DNA from: Streptomyces sp. VRA16 Mangrove soil | Lineage (GTDB): Bacteria; Actinomycetota; Actinomycetes; Streptomycetales; Streptomycetaceae | Assembly: GCF_017377775.1 (NCBI RefSeq) | Contig: NZ_JAFVLN010000003.1 | Location: 434,001-498,000, forward strand | Direction: 5' to 3' | DNA length: 64,000 bases | In this document: positions 8,361-18,808 of the stretch, in pieces | How the letters are laid out: each line of letters opens with the position of its first letter | Numbering within the stretch: the first letter of the stretch is position 1 | Position numbers and translations under genes: made by a program | The notes under the pieces: model-generated | Seen by the model: the letters and a program-made list of their open reading frames with translations, nothing else | Told to the model about the DNA's origin: nothing | The model's database searches: none

Positions 8361-9578
8361 TCAGGGCAGGCGGACGCCGACGTAGTGCTCGGCGAACCAG
8401 TCCTGCTGGGCACGGGAGTCGCGCAGCGCGCTGATGCGGGAGCGGCGCAGGGAGTCGTGGAAGCGGGCCGCGCCGTCGGTGCCGGCCGGCCCGTGCAGCA
8501 GCCGGATCATCCACTGCGAGAACTCCTGGGCGCGCCAGATGTGGGCCAGGCAGCGCTCGGAGTAGTGGTCGAGCCCGGCGGGGTCGCCGTGGAGGAGGGC
8601 GTCGGCCAGCGCACGGGCCAGCAACTCGGCCTCCAGGACGGCCAGGTTGGCGCCCTTGGCGGCGGACGGACTGATGAGGCTGGCGGCGTCACCGGCGAGG
8701 AGCAGCGAACCGTGCCGGAGGGGCTCGATGACGTCGGACTCCAGATGAACGATTCCGCACTGGCCGATCGGGCCGCGGCGCAGCGGCCCGTACGCGTCGG
8801 TGCGCATGCGCAGCGAGAGCTCGTCCCAGATCCGCTCCTCGGGCCAGTCCTCGACCCGGGCGTCGGGGGCGCACTGCAGGTAGTAGCGGGTGACCGTGTC
8901 GGTGCGGGCCATGTGTCCGGCGAAGCCGCGGGGGTGCACGGCGTAGCCGACGGCGTCCAGGCTGGGCGGGGCCTCGGCGAGCAGGCCGAGCCAGGTGACG
9001 CCGTGGTCGAGGTGGTGGCGGGCGGCGCCGGGCGGCAGCGAGCGGCGGGCCGCGCCGTGCCGGCCGTCGCAGCCCGCGACGTAGCGGGCCCGCCAGCGGG
9101 CGGTGCCGCCGTCGGGGGTGCGGACCTCGACCTCGGGCCGGTCGCCGTCGGCGCCGTGCACGGCGAGCGCCTCGGTCTCGAAGCGGATGCGTCCGCCGGC
9201 GTCGAGGTAGTGCCTCAACAGGTCGGACACCAGGTCCTGTTGGGGGTAGACGGTGTGCCGTTCGCCGCGGCCGAGGGTGCTGTAGTCGAGGCGGAACCGG
9301 CCGTCCTCGGAGCGGAACTCGCAGGTGCTGTGCGGCCGTCCGTGCCGGGTCAGTCCGTCGGCGAGGCCGTGCCGCTGAAGGATCCGTACGGTGTGGGCGG
9401 CGAGGAAACCGGCGCGCGCCCTGGTCCTGATGTGCTCGCCGCTGCCCCGCTCCAGGACGACGCAGTCGATGCCGTCGCCCTGGAGGAGATTGCCGAGCAG
9501 GAGGCCGGCCGGTCCGGCCCCGAGAATGACAACGTCCGCCCTGTCACTGACTGTTGCCGTGATCTTCCGTTCTGTCAC
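8361..9578 (-). CDS. FAD-dependent aromatic monooxygenase, 4-hydroxybenzoate 3-monooxygenase-like
   Basis: This 405-residue group A flavin hydroxylase is close to the 394 residues of PobA. It has the dinucleotide-binding VVILGAGPAGLLLGNLL, the DG motif CDGRHGAARRSL and the second FAD motif LLLAGDAASLISPSAAKGAN. In PobA the last motif normally reads GDAAH..PP.GAKG, so His and Pro are replaced here, hinting at a different substrate. HTVYPQQDLVSDLL resembles the PobA TVYGQ region. I chose GTG 9578 (VTERKITATV); longer in-frame extensions run into the neighbouring gene. It probably forms one transcript with the VOC-methyltransferase fusion. Confidence 0.88.
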   Translation of the reverse strand: MTERKITATVSDRADVVILGAGPAGLLLGNLLQGDGIDCVVLERGSGEHIRTRARAGFLAAHTVRILQRHGLADGLTRHGRPHSTCEFRSEDGRFRLDYSTLGRGERHTVYPQQDLVSDLLRHYLDAGGRIRFETEALAVHGADGDRPEVEVRTPDGGTARWRARYVAGCDGRHGAARRSLPPGAARHHLDHGVTWLGLLAEAPPSLDAVGYAVHPRGFAGHMARTDTVTRYYLQCAPDARVEDWPEERIWDELSLRMRTDAYGPLRRGPIGQCGIVHLESDVIEPLRHGSLLLAGDAASLISPSAAKGANLAVLEAELLARALADALLHGDPAGLDHYSERCLAHIWRAQEFSQWMIRLLHGPAGTDGAARFHDSLRRSRISALRDSRAQQDWFAEHYVGVRLP

Positions 9579-9584
9579 GGACAG
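9572..9584. promoter_or_regulatory. Short dyad over the start of the flavin hydroxylase gene
   Basis: CTGTC-ACG-GACAG forms 5-bp perfect arms around a 3-nt centre, overlapping the GTG start at 9578. A second copy of the half-site in inverted order, GTCACTG at 9543-9549 against CAGTGAC at 9582-9588, lies nearby. The clustering suggests an operator for an unlinked regulator, but the arms are short. Confidence 0.35.
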
Positions 9585-9663
9585 TGACTCTAAGCATCTT
9601 TTCGCGGACGTCCGCGCCGAATTCCCCCGTATGCACGCAGGGTGTGTCAGGCACGGATGTGCG

Positions 9664-10245
9664 CTACTCCCCGGGCCGTACGTTCCAGGCCGCGATGACG
9701 GGCCGGTCGTGCTCGGTGGAGAGGCGGCTGACCGTGCCGGTGGCCAGCTGGAAGAGCCGGCCCGCGGCGGGGGCGAGGCCGAGGCGGCGAGCGGTGAGCA
9801 CGCGCAGGAAGTGCGCGTGGGCGACGAGAACGACATCGCCTTCGTCCTCGGTGAGCGCCCGGTCCACGCGGGACAGGACACGGTCGGCGCGCTCGCCGAC
9901 CTGCTCGGGCGTCTCCCCCTCGGGGACGCCGTCGGTCCACAGGTCCCAGGTGGGACGGGTCCGATGGATCTCGCGGGTGGTGATCCCCTCGTACGCCCCG
10001 TAGTCCCACTCGTGCAGGTCGGGGTCGGGGGTGGCCCCCACCAGGCCCGCCAGGTAGGCGGTGCGGACCGCGCGGTCCAGCGGGCTGGTGAGGACCCGGG
10101 CGAAGCTCCGTCCGGCGAAGAACGGGGCGAGGGACTTGGCCTGTTCCTCGCCGTTGCGGGTGAGGGGCTTGTCCGTACGGCTGGTGTGCTGTCCGGACAG
10201 GCTCCACTCCGTCTCGCCGTGGCGGACCAGCAGGAGGTCGCCCAT
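9664..10245 (-). CDS. Histidine phosphatase family protein (phosphoglycerate-mutase-like)
   Basis: This 193-residue cytoplasmic phosphatase or mutase has the phosphohistidine motif LLVRHGETEWS near the N-terminus and the second catalytic histidine in VVLVAHAHFLRVL. The conserved catalytic Arg/Glu region is read in LTSPLDRAVRTAYLAG and HEWDYGAYEG. I took the ATG at 10245 because the AAGGGA element is 11 nt before it; an in-frame ATG at 10257 overlaps that element. It follows gnd in the same direction and may belong to the pentose-phosphate operon, with a sugar phosphate as a possible substrate. Members are diverse and the substrate cannot be read from sequence. Confidence 0.88.
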   Translation of the reverse strand: MGDLLLVRHGETEWSLSGQHTSRTDKPLTRNGEEQAKSLAPFFAGRSFARVLTSPLDRAVRTAYLAGLVGATPDPDLHEWDYGAYEGITTREIHRTRPTWDLWTDGVPEGETPEQVGERADRVLSRVDRALTEDEGDVVLVAHAHFLRVLTARRLGLAPAAGRLFQLATGTVSRLSTEHDRPVIAAWNVRPGE

Positions 10246-10319
10246 GGCGTCGATCATCCCTTTCGAGAGAAAGTGACTGCGGTTGTGGTGAGGTGACGAA
10301 CCCTCGGTGAACGCCGGTG

Positions 10320-11198
10320 CTACTGCTTCTTCTCGACCGCGTGGCCGCCGAACTGGTTGCGCAGCGCGGCGATCATCTTCATCTGCGGGGAGTCGTCCTG
10401 GCGGGACGCGAACCGCGCGAAGAGCGACGCGGTGATCGCGGGCAGCGGGACGGCGTTGTCGATGGCGGCCTCGACGGTCCAGCGGCCCTCGCCGGAGTCC
10501 TGCGCGAAGCCGCGCAGGTCGTTCAGGTGCTCGTCCTCGTCCAGGGCGTTGACGGCCAGGTCGAGCAGCCAGGAACGGATGACCGTGCCCTCCTGCCAGG
10601 AGCGGAAGACCTCGCGGACGTCGGTCACCGAGTCCACGGCCTCCAGCAGCTCCCAGCCCTCGGCGTAGGCCTGCATCATCGCGTACTCGATGCCGTTGTG
10701 GACCATCTTGGAGAAGTGGCCCGCGCCGACCTTGCCCGCGTGGACGTAGCCGTAGTCGCCCTCGGGCTTGAGCGCGTCGAAGACCGGCTGCACCTTGGCG
10801 ACGTTCTCGGCGGAGCCGCCGACCATCAGGGCGTAGCCGTTCTGCAGGCCCCACACGCCGCCGGAGACACCGGCGTCGACGAAGCCGATGCCCTTGGCGG
10901 CGAGCTCCTCGGCGTGCTTCTCGTCGTCCGTCCAGCGGGAGTTGCCACCGTCGACGACGATGTCGCCCTCGGACAGCAGGTCCTTCAGCTCGTCGACGGT
11001 CGACTGGGTCGCGGCGCCGGCCGGGACCATCACCCACACCACGCGCGGGCCGTCGAGCTTCTCGACGAGCTCCTCGAGGGAGGCGACGTCGGAGATCTCC
11101 GGGTTGCGGTCGTAGCCGATGACATCGTGGCCGGCACGGCGGATGCGCTCGCGCATGTTGCCGCCCATCTTGCCGAGACCGATGAGACCAAGCTGCAT
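10320..11198 (-). CDS. gnd: 6-phosphogluconate dehydrogenase, short (YqeC-type) form
   Basis: This 292-residue enzyme oxidatively decarboxylates 6-phosphogluconate to ribulose 5-phosphate. It opens with the cofactor-binding LGLIGLGKMGGNM and carries GVSGGVWGLQNGYALMVGG and AGHFSKMVHNGIEYAMM, the substrate-binding and catalytic Lys/His/Asn segments. The ~290-residue length marks the short class, typically NAD-dependent, rather than the ~470-residue NADP enzyme. The aspartate after the second beta strand (GYDRN) agrees with NAD preference. It lies 43 bp after pgi in the same operon and supplies the step after Zwf. Confidence 0.94.
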   Translation of the reverse strand: MQLGLIGLGKMGGNMRERIRRAGHDVIGYDRNPEISDVASLEELVEKLDGPRVVWVMVPAGAATQSTVDELKDLLSEGDIVVDGGNSRWTDDEKHAEELAAKGIGFVDAGVSGGVWGLQNGYALMVGGSAENVAKVQPVFDALKPEGDYGYVHAGKVGAGHFSKMVHNGIEYAMMQAYAEGWELLEAVDSVTDVREVFRSWQEGTVIRSWLLDLAVNALDEDEHLNDLRGFAQDSGEGRWTVEAAIDNAVPLPAITASLFARFASRQDDSPQMKMIAALRNQFGGHAVEKKQ

Positions 11199-11241
11199 GT
11201 CAGTTCACTTACTTTCAGCGCTAGTTGACGAGAGGGGATGA

Positions 11242-12891
11242 CTAGTTGCGGCCGCGCAGGGCGCGGTAGGTGGCGACCAGGGCCTGCGTGGAGGCGTCGA
11301 GTCCCGCGACCTCCGCGCCTTCGGTGAGGGCGGGCTCGACACGCTTGGCGAGGACCTTGCCCAGCTCGACGCCCCACTGGTCGAAGGAGTCGATGTTCCA
11401 GACGGCGCCCTGGACGAAGACCTTCTGCTCGTAGAGCGCGATGAGCTGGCCGAGGACCGACGGGGTCAGCTCCTTGGCGAGGATCGTCGTGGTGGGGTGG
11501 TTGCCCTTGAACGTCTTGTGGGCGACCAGTTCCTCGGCGACGCCCTCGGCGCGCACCTCGTCCGGCGTCTTGCCGAAGGCGAGCGCCTGGCCCTGCGCGA
11601 ACAGGTTGGCCATCAACAGGTCGTGCTGGCCCGCGAGTTCACCGAGCTCCTCGACCGGGTTGGCGAAGCCGATGAGATCCGCGGGGATCAGCTTCGTGCC
11701 CTGGTGGATGAGCTGGTAGTAGGCGTGCTGGCCGTTGGTGCCCGGGGTGCCCCAGACGACCGGACCCGTCTGCCACTGCACTGCGCGGCCCTCACGGTCC
11801 ACGGACTTGCCGTTGGACTCCATGTCGAGCTGCTGGAGGTACGCGGTGAACTTGGACAGGTAGTGCGAGTAGGGCAGCACCGCGTGCGACTGCGCGCCGT
11901 GGAAGTTGCCGTACCAGATGCCCAACAGGCCCAGGATCAGCGGGGCGTTGGCCTCGGCGGGGGCCGTGCGGAAGTGCTCGTCGACGAGGTGGAAGCCGTC
12001 GAGCAGCGCACGGAAGTGGTCCGGGCCGATGGCGATCATCAGCGACAGGCCGATGGCCGAGTCGAAGGAGTAACGGCCGCCGACCCAGTCCCAGAACTCG
12101 AACATGTTGGCCGTGTCGATGCCGAAGTCGGAGACCTTCTCGGCGTTGGTCGACAGGGCGACGAAGTGCTTCGCCACGGCGCTCTCGTCGCCGCCGAGAC
12201 CGGCCAGCAGCCAGGTGCGGGCCGCGGTCGCGTTGGTGATCGTCTCGATCGTGGTGAACGTCTTCGAGGCGATGATGAACAGCGTCTCGGCCGGGTCGAG
12301 GTCACGGACGGCCTCGTGCAGGTCGGCGCCGTCCACGTTCGACACGAAGCGGAACGTCAACTCCCGTGCGGTGTACGGGCGCAGGGCCTCGTACGCCATC
12401 GCGGGACCGAGGTCGGAGCCGCCGATGCCGACGTTGACGACGTTCTTGATGCGCTGGCCGGTGTGGCCGGTCCACTCGCCGCCGCGGACCCGGTCCGCGA
12501 AGACGGCCATCTTGTCGAGGACCTCGTGCACCTTCGGCACGACGTTCTCGCCGTCGACCTCGACCACGGCGTCGGCCGGGGCGCGCAGCGCGGTGTGCAG
12601 CACGGCGCGGTCCTCGGTCGTGTTGATCTTCTCGCCGCGGAACATGGCGTCGCGCTGCCCGAACACGTCGGTGGCCGTGGCCAGTTCCTGGAGGAGGGCG
12701 AGCGTCTCGTCCGTGACCAGGTTCTTCGAGTAGTCGATGTGCAGGTCGCCGACCTGGACCGTGTAGCGCTCGGCGCGCTGCGGGTCGGCGGCGAACAGCT
12801 CGCGCAGGTGCGTGCCGTTGAACTTGGCGCGGTGGTCCTCCAGGGCGGTCCACTGGGGGCGGCGCGTCAGCAGGGGCTTGCTGTCAGGCAT
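11242..12891 (-). CDS. pgi: Glucose-6-phosphate isomerase
   Basis: This 549-residue enzyme interconverts glucose 6-phosphate and fructose 6-phosphate. Signatures are [19 protein letters not shown], the sugar-phosphate loop, [19 protein letters not shown] and [14 protein letters not shown], which are the family patterns and include active-site residues. Length is normal for the bacterial long form. The ATG overlaps the opcA stop by 8 bp. Its presence in the operon allows fructose 6-phosphate from the transketolase and transaldolase reactions to be recycled to Zwf. Confidence 0.97.
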   Translation of the reverse strand: MPDSKPLLTRRPQWTALEDHRAKFNGTHLRELFAADPQRAERYTVQVGDLHIDYSKNLVTDETLALLQELATATDVFGQRDAMFRGEKINTTEDRAVLHTALRAPADAVVEVDGENVVPKVHEVLDKMAVFADRVRGGEWTGHTGQRIKNVVNVGIGGSDLGPAMAYEALRPYTARELTFRFVSNVDGADLHEAVRDLDPAETLFIIASKTFTTIETITNATAARTWLLAGLGGDESAVAKHFVALSTNAEKVSDFGIDTANMFEFWDWVGGRYSFDSAIGLSLMIAIGPDHFRALLDGFHLVDEHFRTAPAEANAPLILGLLGIWYGNFHGAQSHAVLPYSHYLSKFTAYLQQLDMESNGKSVDREGRAVQWQTGPVVWGTPGTNGQHAYYQLIHQGTKLIPADLIGFANPVEELGELAGQHDLLMANLFAQGQALAFGKTPDEVRAEGVAEELVAHKTFKGNHPTTTILAKELTPSVLGQLIALYEQKVFVQGAVWNIDSFDQWGVELGKVLAKRVEPALTEGAEVAGLDASTQALVATYRALRGRN

Positions 12892-13825
12892 GTTGAACAG
12901 ACTCCTTCCAGGAGCCGGGCTCCCCGTGCAGCGCGACGGCGTACATCTCGTCGGCGTCGAGGCGGCGGAGCTCTTCGGCGATCAGCTCGGACGTCGTGCG
13001 GACCTTCAGGGCGAGGGTGCGCTCCGGCTGGCCGGGCAGGGTGAGCGTGGCGAGGGGGCCGTCGGGCCGGTCGATGACGATGTCACCGTTCGCGGTACCG
13101 AGGCGGACGGCCGTGACGACGGGCCCGTCCGTGGTGACCCGGGCGACCGGGACGCGGAGCCGGGCGCCGAGCCAGCGCGCGAGCAGCTCGGCGCTGGGGT
13201 TGTCGGCCTCGGACTCGACGGCGGCCGAGACGATCTGCGTGCGGGCCTGGTCCAGGGCGGCGGCCAGCATGGAGCGCCACGGGGTGAGGCGGGTCCAGGC
13301 GAGGTCCGTGTCGCCGGGGGCGTAGGACCGGGCGCGGGCCGCGAGGGCGGCGATCGGGTCCTCGACGGCGTACGCGTCGGTGATCCGGCGGGCGGCGAGC
13401 GCGCCCAGCGGGTCCTTGGCGGGCTCGTCGGGGGCGTCGACCGGCCACCAGACGACGACCGGCGCGTCCGGGAGCAGCAGCGGCAGGACGACGGAGTCGG
13501 CGTGCTTGCCGACCTCGCCGTACATGCGCAGGATCACGGTCTCGCCGGTGCCGGCGTCGGAGCCGACCCGGACCTCCGCGTCGAGGCGGTTGCCCTGCCG
13601 GTCGCGCTGCGAGCGCGCGGTGCGCTTGATGACGACCAGGGTGCGCGACGGGTGCTCGTGGGACGCCTCCTGGGCGGCCTTCGTCGCGTCGTACGCGTTC
13701 TCCTCGTCCGTGACGATGACCATCGTCAGGACCATGCCCACGGCCGGGGTCCCGATGGCCCGGCGCCCTTGCACGAGCGCCTTGTTGACCTTGCTTGCCG
13801 TGGTGTCGGTCAGGTCGATCTTCAT
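12884..13825 (-). CDS. opcA: Glucose-6-phosphate dehydrogenase assembly protein OpcA
   Basis: This 313-residue protein matches the OpcA family, an actinobacterial/cyanobacterial partner needed for full glucose-6-phosphate dehydrogenase activity. It begins [18 protein letters not shown], as actinobacterial OpcA proteins do, and has the conserved [13 protein letters not shown] segment in the middle. The ATG overlaps the zwf stop as ATGA, implying coupled, balanced synthesis with its partner. It has no recognisable catalytic motif, as expected for an assembly/effector protein. Confidence 0.95.
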   Translation of the reverse strand: MKIDLTDTTASKVNKALVQGRRAIGTPAVGMVLTMVIVTDEENAYDATKAAQEASHEHPSRTLVVIKRTARSQRDRQGNRLDAEVRVGSDAGTGETVILRMYGEVGKHADSVVLPLLLPDAPVVVWWPVDAPDEPAKDPLGALAARRITDAYAVEDPIAALAARARSYAPGDTDLAWTRLTPWRSMLAAALDQARTQIVSAAVESEADNPSAELLARWLGARLRVPVARVTTDGPVVTAVRLGTANGDIVIDRPDGPLATLTLPGQPERTLALKVRTTSELIAEELRRLDADEMYAVALHGEPGSWKESVQHA

Positions 13826-15354
13826 GGCCTGCGCCAGCTCCGTCCGTCTCGTGCGAGCATCTCGTCCGCTTCTCCCGGGCCCCAGCTGCCCGAGGCGTAC
13901 TGGGCGGGCCTGCCGTGGGTGTCCCAGTGCTTCTCGACGGGGTCGAGGATGCGCCAGGACTCCTCCACCTCTTCCGTGCGCGGGAAGAGGTTGGCGTCGC
14001 CGAGCAGCACGTCCAGGATCAGACGCTCGTACGCTTCGGGGCTGGACTCCGTGAACGACTCGCCGTACGCGAAGTCCATGGAGACGTCACGGATCTCCAT
14101 CGAGGTACCCGGGACCTTCGATCCGAAGCGTACGGTCATGCCCTCGTCCGGCTGGACCCGGATGACGACCGCGTTCTGGCCGAGTTCCTCGGTGGAGGTG
14201 GAGTCGAACGGGGAGTGCGGCGCGCGCTGGAAGACGACCGCGATCTCGGTGACGCGGCGGCCCAGGCGCTTGCCGGTGCGCAGGTAGAACGGGACGCCCG
14301 CCCAGCGGCGGTTGTCGATCTCCAGCTTCACCGCGGCGTAGGTGTCGGTCTTGGAGGCCGGGTCGATGCCGTCTTCCTGCAGGTAGCCGCGGACCTTCTC
14401 GCCGCCCTGCCAGCCCTCGGCGTACTGCGCGCGGACCGTGGAGCTCTCCAGGTCGGCGGGCAGCCGCACGGACTTGAGGACCTTCAGCTTCTCGTTGACG
14501 AGGGACTCGGCGTCGAACGCGGCCGGTTCCTCCATCGCCGTGAGGGCGAGCAGCTGGAGCAGGTGGTTCTGGATGACGTCACGGGCGGCGCCGATGCCGT
14601 CGTAGTAGCCGGCGCGGCCGCCGATGCCGATGTCCTCGGCCATCGTGATCTGCACGTGGTCGACGTACGACCGGTTCCAGATCGGCTCGTACATCTGGTT
14701 GGCGAAGCGGAGCGCCAGGATGTTCTGGACGGTCTCCTTGCCGAGGTAGTGGTCGATCCGGAAGACCTGCTCCGGGTCGAACACGTCGTGCACGATCGCG
14801 TTGAGCTCGCGCGCCGACTGCATGTCGTGGCCGAACGGCTTCTCGATGACGGCACGCCGCCACGAGCCCTCGGGGGCGTCCGCGAGTCCGTGCTTCTTGA
14901 GCTGCTGCACGACCTTCGGGAAGAACTTCGGCGGGACCGACAGGTAGAAGGCGTAGTTGCCGCTGGTGCCGCGCTTCTCGTCCAACTCGTCGACGGAGGC
15001 GCGCAGCTGCTTGAACGCGGTGTCGTCGTCGAAGTCGCCGGGGATGAACCGCATGCCCTCGGCGAGCTGCGCCCAGACCTCCTCGCGGAACGGCGTACGG
15101 GCGTACTCACGGACCGAGTCGTGGACGACCTGGGCGAAGTCCTGGTCCTCCCACTCGCGGCGGGCGAAGCCGAGGAGCGAGAAGCCCGGCGGCAGCAGGC
15201 CGCGGTTGGCGAGGTCGTAGACCGCCGGCATCAGCTTCTTGCGGGACAGGTCGCCGGTGACGCCGAAGATGACGAGCCCGGAGGGGCCCGCGACGCGCGG
15301 CAGGCGGCGGTCGCGGGGGTCACTCAGCGGGTTCTGCCAAGCAGTGGTGCTCAC
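13822..15354 (-). CDS. zwf: Glucose-6-phosphate 1-dehydrogenase
   Basis: This 510-residue enzyme oxidises glucose 6-phosphate to 6-phosphogluconolactone with NADP, the entry to the oxidative pentose-phosphate path. The nucleotide-binding [18 protein letters not shown] is near residue 30, and the active-site [14 protein letters not shown] includes the conserved Lys and His pair. The GTG at 15354 overlaps the transaldolase stop as GTGA; a long upstream extension in this frame is only the transaldolase shadow. No 6-phosphogluconolactonase gene accompanies it here, so the lactone must be opened spontaneously or by a product encoded elsewhere. Confidence 0.97.
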   Translation of the reverse strand: MSTTAWQNPLSDPRDRRLPRVAGPSGLVIFGVTGDLSRKKLMPAVYDLANRGLLPPGFSLLGFARREWEDQDFAQVVHDSVREYARTPFREEVWAQLAEGMRFIPGDFDDDTAFKQLRASVDELDEKRGTSGNYAFYLSVPPKFFPKVVQQLKKHGLADAPEGSWRRAVIEKPFGHDMQSARELNAIVHDVFDPEQVFRIDHYLGKETVQNILALRFANQMYEPIWNRSYVDHVQITMAEDIGIGGRAGYYDGIGAARDVIQNHLLQLLALTAMEEPAAFDAESLVNEKLKVLKSVRLPADLESSTVRAQYAEGWQGGEKVRGYLQEDGIDPASKTDTYAAVKLEIDNRRWAGVPFYLRTGKRLGRRVTEIAVVFQRAPHSPFDSTSTEELGQNAVVIRVQPDEGMTVRFGSKVPGTSMEIRDVSMDFAYGESFTESSPEAYERLILDVLLGDANLFPRTEEVEESWRILDPVEKHWDTHGRPAQYASGSWGPGEADEMLARDGRSWRRP

Positions 15355-16487
15355 TTGACCTGCGCCTCCTTGGCGGACAGGGCGGTCTGGACGGCGGCCA
15401 GCAGGTCGTTCCAGGCGATCTCGAACTTGGACACGGCCTCGTCCTCCAGCTGCTGGACGACCTGGTCGTAGGAGATGCCGAGCTTCTCGACGGCGGCGAG
15501 CTCCTCGCGGGAGGTCTCGTAGGTGCCCGAGACGGCGTCGCCGTGGATGTCGCCGTGGTCGGCGGTGGCGTTGAGCGTGGCCTCCGGCATCGTGTTGACC
15601 GTGCCCGGGGCGGCGAGCTCGTCGACGTACAGGGTGTCCTTGTACGCCTTGTCCTTGACGCCGGTCGAGGCCCACAGCGGGCGCTGCTTGTTGGCGCCCG
15701 CGGCCTCCAGCTGGGTGGCGCGCTCGGAGGCGAAGACCAGCTCGTAGGCCTCGTAGGCGAGACGGGCGTTGGCGAGGGCGGCCTTGCCGCGGACGGCCTT
15801 GGCCTCGTCGGTGCCGAGGGCGTCGATCCGCTTGTCGATCTCGGTGTCGACGCGGGAGACGAAGAACGAGGCGACGGAGTGGATGGTGGAGAGGTCGAGG
15901 CCGCGCTCGTGGGCCTTCTCCAGACCGGCCAGGTAGGCGTCCATGACGGCCTTGTAGCGGTCGAGGGAGAAGATCAGCGTGACGTTGACCGAGATGCCGA
16001 GGCCGATGACCTCGGTGATCGCCGGGAGGCCCGCGAGGGTCGCCGGGATCTTGATCATGACGTTCGGGCGGTCGACGAGCCAGGCGAGCTGCTTGGCCTC
16101 GGCGATGGTGGCCTCGGTGTGGTGGGCCAGGCGCGGGTCGACCTCGATGGAGACGCGGCCGTCGCGGCCGTTCGTCGCGTCGTACACCGGGCGCAGGATG
16201 TCCGCGGCGGCGCGGACGTCGGCCGTCGTCATCATGCGGACGGCCTCGTCGACGGTGACGCCGCGGACGGCGAGGTCGGCGAGCTGGTCCTCGTAGCCCG
16301 CGCCCGAGCCGATGGCGGCCTGGAAGATCGACGGGTTCGTGGTGACACCGACGACGTGGGACGTCTCGATGAGCTCGGCGAGGTTGCCGGACTCGATGCG
16401 CTGACGGGACAGGTCGTCCAGCCAGATGGAAACGCCTTCGTCGGAAAGGGCCTTGAGGGGCGACGAGGAGGTGCCGGCGTTGCTCAT
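15351..16487 (-). CDS. tal: Transaldolase
   Basis: This 378-residue enzyme transfers a dihydroxyacetone unit between sugar phosphates in the non-oxidative pentose-phosphate path. The signature [18 protein letters not shown] is present, and the Schiff-base lysine lies in [12 protein letters not shown]. Length matches the actinobacterial subclass. I chose ATG 16487 (MSNAGTSS); an ATG 12 bp upstream (MKKNMSNAG) is equally possible since both have purine-rich leaders. The gene starts 41 bp after tkt and overlaps zwf by 4 bp, so carbon rearrangement and oxidative steps are co-expressed. Confidence 0.96.
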   Translation of the reverse strand: MSNAGTSSSPLKALSDEGVSIWLDDLSRQRIESGNLAELIETSHVVGVTTNPSIFQAAIGSGAGYEDQLADLAVRGVTVDEAVRMMTTADVRAAADILRPVYDATNGRDGRVSIEVDPRLAHHTEATIAEAKQLAWLVDRPNVMIKIPATLAGLPAITEVIGLGISVNVTLIFSLDRYKAVMDAYLAGLEKAHERGLDLSTIHSVASFFVSRVDTEIDKRIDALGTDEAKAVRGKAALANARLAYEAYELVFASERATQLEAAGANKQRPLWASTGVKDKAYKDTLYVDELAAPGTVNTMPEATLNATADHGDIHGDAVSGTYETSREELAAVEKLGISYDQVVQQLEDEAVSKFEIAWNDLLAAVQTALSAKEAQVK

Positions 16488-16528
16488 GTTCTTCTTCATC
16501 TTCTTTCGCGTACTGAGGTGCGTAGTGA

Positions 16529-18625
16529 TCAAGCGCGGGCGGCGGCCAGAGATTCCCGGGCCTGGGCGGCGACGTTCTCGGCGGTGAAGCCGAACTCCTC
16601 GAACAGGACGTTCGCGTCGGCGGAGGCGCCGAAGTGCTCCAGCGAGACGATGCGGCCGGCGTCGCCGACGTAGCGGTACCAGGTGAGGCCGATGCCGGCC
16701 TCGACGGCGACGCGGGCCTTGACCGACGGCGGCAGGACGGACGCGCGGTACTCGGCGTCCTGCTCCTCGAACCACTCGACGGACGGCATCGACACGACGC
16801 GGGTGGCGACGCCCTCGGCCTCCAGCGTCTCGCGGGCGGCGACGGCGAGCTGCACCTCGGAGCCGGTGGCGATCAGGATGACGTCCGGGGTCTCCTCAGA
16901 AGCCTCGACGAGGACGTAACCGCCCTTGGCCGCCTGCTCGTTGGCCTCGTAGGTGGGGACGCCCTGCCGGGTCAGCGCCAGGCCGTGCGGGGCCGGCTTG
17001 ACCGAGCCGCGGCGCAGGATCTCGCGCCAGGCGATGGCCGTCTCGTTGGCGTCGGCCGGGCGGACGACGTTCAGGCCCGGGATGGCGCGCAGCGAGGCGA
17101 GGTGCTCGACCGGCTGGTGCGTCGGGCCGTCCTCGCCGAGGCCGACGGAGTCGTGCGTCCAGACGTAGGTGACGGGCAGCTGCATGAGGGCCGACATCCG
17201 GACGGCGTTGCGCATGTAGTCGGAGAACACCAGGAAGGTGCCGCCGTAGATGCGGGTGTTGCCGTGCAGCGCGATGCCGTTCATCTCGGCGGCCATCGAG
17301 AACTCGCGGATGCCGAAGTGCACGGTGCGGCCGTACGGGTCGGCCTCCGGCAGCGGGTTGCCGGCCGGCAGGAAGGAGGACGTCTTGTCGATCGTCGTGT
17401 TGTTGGAGCCGGCGAGGTCGGCGGAGCCGCCCCACAGCTCGGGGACGACCGGGCCGAGCGCCTGGAGGACCTTGCCGGAGGCGGCGCGGGTGGCGACCTT
17501 GGAGCCGGTCTCGAAGGACGGCAGGGCGTCCTCCCAGCCCTCGGGGAGGCGGCCCGCGAGGACGCGGTCGAGGGTCGCGGAGCGCTCCGGCTCGGCGCCC
17601 CGCCACTCGGCGAGCTTCTTGTCCCAGGCGGCGTGCGCCTCGGCGCCGCGGTCCAGGGCCTTGCGGGAGTGGGCGATGACCTCGTCCTCGACGATGAAGG
17701 ACTGCTCCGGGTCGAAGCCGAGGACGCGCTTGGTGGCGGCGATCTCGTCGGCGCCGAGCGCCGAGCCGTGCGAGCCCTCGGTGTTCTGCTTGGTCGGGGC
17801 CGGCCAGGCGATGATCGTGCGCATCGCGATGATCGAGGGGCGCCCGGTCTCGGCCTTGGCGGCGGCGAGCGCCTCGTACAGGGCCTTGACGTCGACGTCG
17901 CCGTTCTCCTGCGGGGTGATCCGCTGCACGTGCCAGCCGTACGCCTCGTAGCGCTTCAGCACGTCCTCGGAGAAGGCGGTCTCGGTGTCGCCCTCGATGG
18001 AGATGTGGTTGTCGTCGTAGACGAAGACGAGGTTGCCGAGCTTCTGGTGTCCGGCGAGGGACGAGGCCTCGGCGGAGACGCCCTCCTCCAGGTCGCCGTC
18101 GGAGACGATGGCCCAGATGGTGTGGTCGAACGGGGACTCGCCGGCCGGGGCCTCGGGGTCGAACAGACCGCGCTCGTAGCGGGCGGCCATCGCCATGCCC
18201 ACGGCGTTGGCGACACCCTGGCCGAGCGGGCCCGTGGTGGTCTCGACACCGGCGGTGTGGCCGTACTCGGGGTGACCGGGCGTCTTGGAGCCCTGCGTGC
18301 GGAACGCCTTCAGGTCGTCCAGGCTCAGCTCGTAGCCGGCCAGGAAGAGCTGGGTGTAGAGGGTGAGGCTGGTGTGGCCGGGCGACAGGACGAAGCGGTC
18401 GCGGCCCGTCCACTCCGGGTCGGCCGGGTCGTGGCGCATGGCCTTCTGGAAGATCGTGTACGCGGCGGGCGCGAGGCTCATCGCCGTACCCGGGTGACCG
18501 TTCCCGACCTTCTGCACGGCATCGGCCGCCAGCAGGCGGGCGGTGTCGACGGCACGCTGGTCGAGCTCGGTCCACTCGAAGGGGCGAGCGAAAGGCTCGA
18601 GGCCGTCCGGTGTGTGCGTGCTCAT
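16529..18625 (-). CDS. tkt: Transketolase
   Basis: This 698-residue thiamine-diphosphate enzyme transfers two-carbon units between ketose and aldose phosphates. [17 protein letters not shown] carries the conserved N-terminal His, and [17 protein letters not shown] is the diphosphate/metal-binding motif. The pyrimidine domain has [19 protein letters not shown]. The ATG at 18625 follows AAGGAAG at good spacing; the reading frame stays open further upstream but without a matching ribosome site. It is the first gene of the tkt-tal-zwf-opcA-pgi-gnd operon. The promoter must lie in the 183-bp gap shared with the divergent AraC-type regulator, which is a natural candidate for its control. Confidence 0.97.
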   Translation of the reverse strand: MSTHTPDGLEPFARPFEWTELDQRAVDTARLLAADAVQKVGNGHPGTAMSLAPAAYTIFQKAMRHDPADPEWTGRDRFVLSPGHTSLTLYTQLFLAGYELSLDDLKAFRTQGSKTPGHPEYGHTAGVETTTGPLGQGVANAVGMAMAARYERGLFDPEAPAGESPFDHTIWAIVSDGDLEEGVSAEASSLAGHQKLGNLVFVYDDNHISIEGDTETAFSEDVLKRYEAYGWHVQRITPQENGDVDVKALYEALAAAKAETGRPSIIAMRTIIAWPAPTKQNTEGSHGSALGADEIAATKRVLGFDPEQSFIVEDEVIAHSRKALDRGAEAHAAWDKKLAEWRGAEPERSATLDRVLAGRLPEGWEDALPSFETGSKVATRAASGKVLQALGPVVPELWGGSADLAGSNNTTIDKTSSFLPAGNPLPEADPYGRTVHFGIREFSMAAEMNGIALHGNTRIYGGTFLVFSDYMRNAVRMSALMQLPVTYVWTHDSVGLGEDGPTHQPVEHLASLRAIPGLNVVRPADANETAIAWREILRRGSVKPAPHGLALTRQGVPTYEANEQAAKGGYVLVEASEETPDVILIATGSEVQLAVAARETLEAEGVATRVVSMPSVEWFEEQDAEYRASVLPPSVKARVAVEAGIGLTWYRYVGDAGRIVSLEHFGASADANVLFEEFGFTAENVAAQARESLAAARA

Positions 18626-18808
18626 CTGTATGGCTTCCTTCGCATCCGTTGCATGTCCGTCGTGCCATTGGGCACAGTCGCCCGGGACCAAAGTCCCTGG
18701 TCGACCCACCTATGAACTTAAAGGTCATACTTTTGGCGAGGTAGGTGCACCCGTGCCACCGTTCGGTGAAAATGGGACACCTGCAGGAAGTGAAGCCAAG
18801 GACGGTTG

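Noticed and set aside
6516..9587. A 1023-codon plus-strand open frame
   Set aside because: It runs antisense through the VOC-methyltransferase and hydroxylase genes and is low-complexity Gly/Val/Arg sequence, the usual product of reading a high-GC gene backwards.
16634..18715. A 693-codon plus-strand frame opposite tkt
   Set aside because: It is antisense to transketolase, has no recognisable domain and shows the composition of a shadow frame.
18626..18808. An AraC-type direct-repeat operator in the tkt/araC gap
   Set aside because: I could find no pair of 15-17 bp direct repeats; short words such as AGGTCAT occur but do not repeat convincingly.
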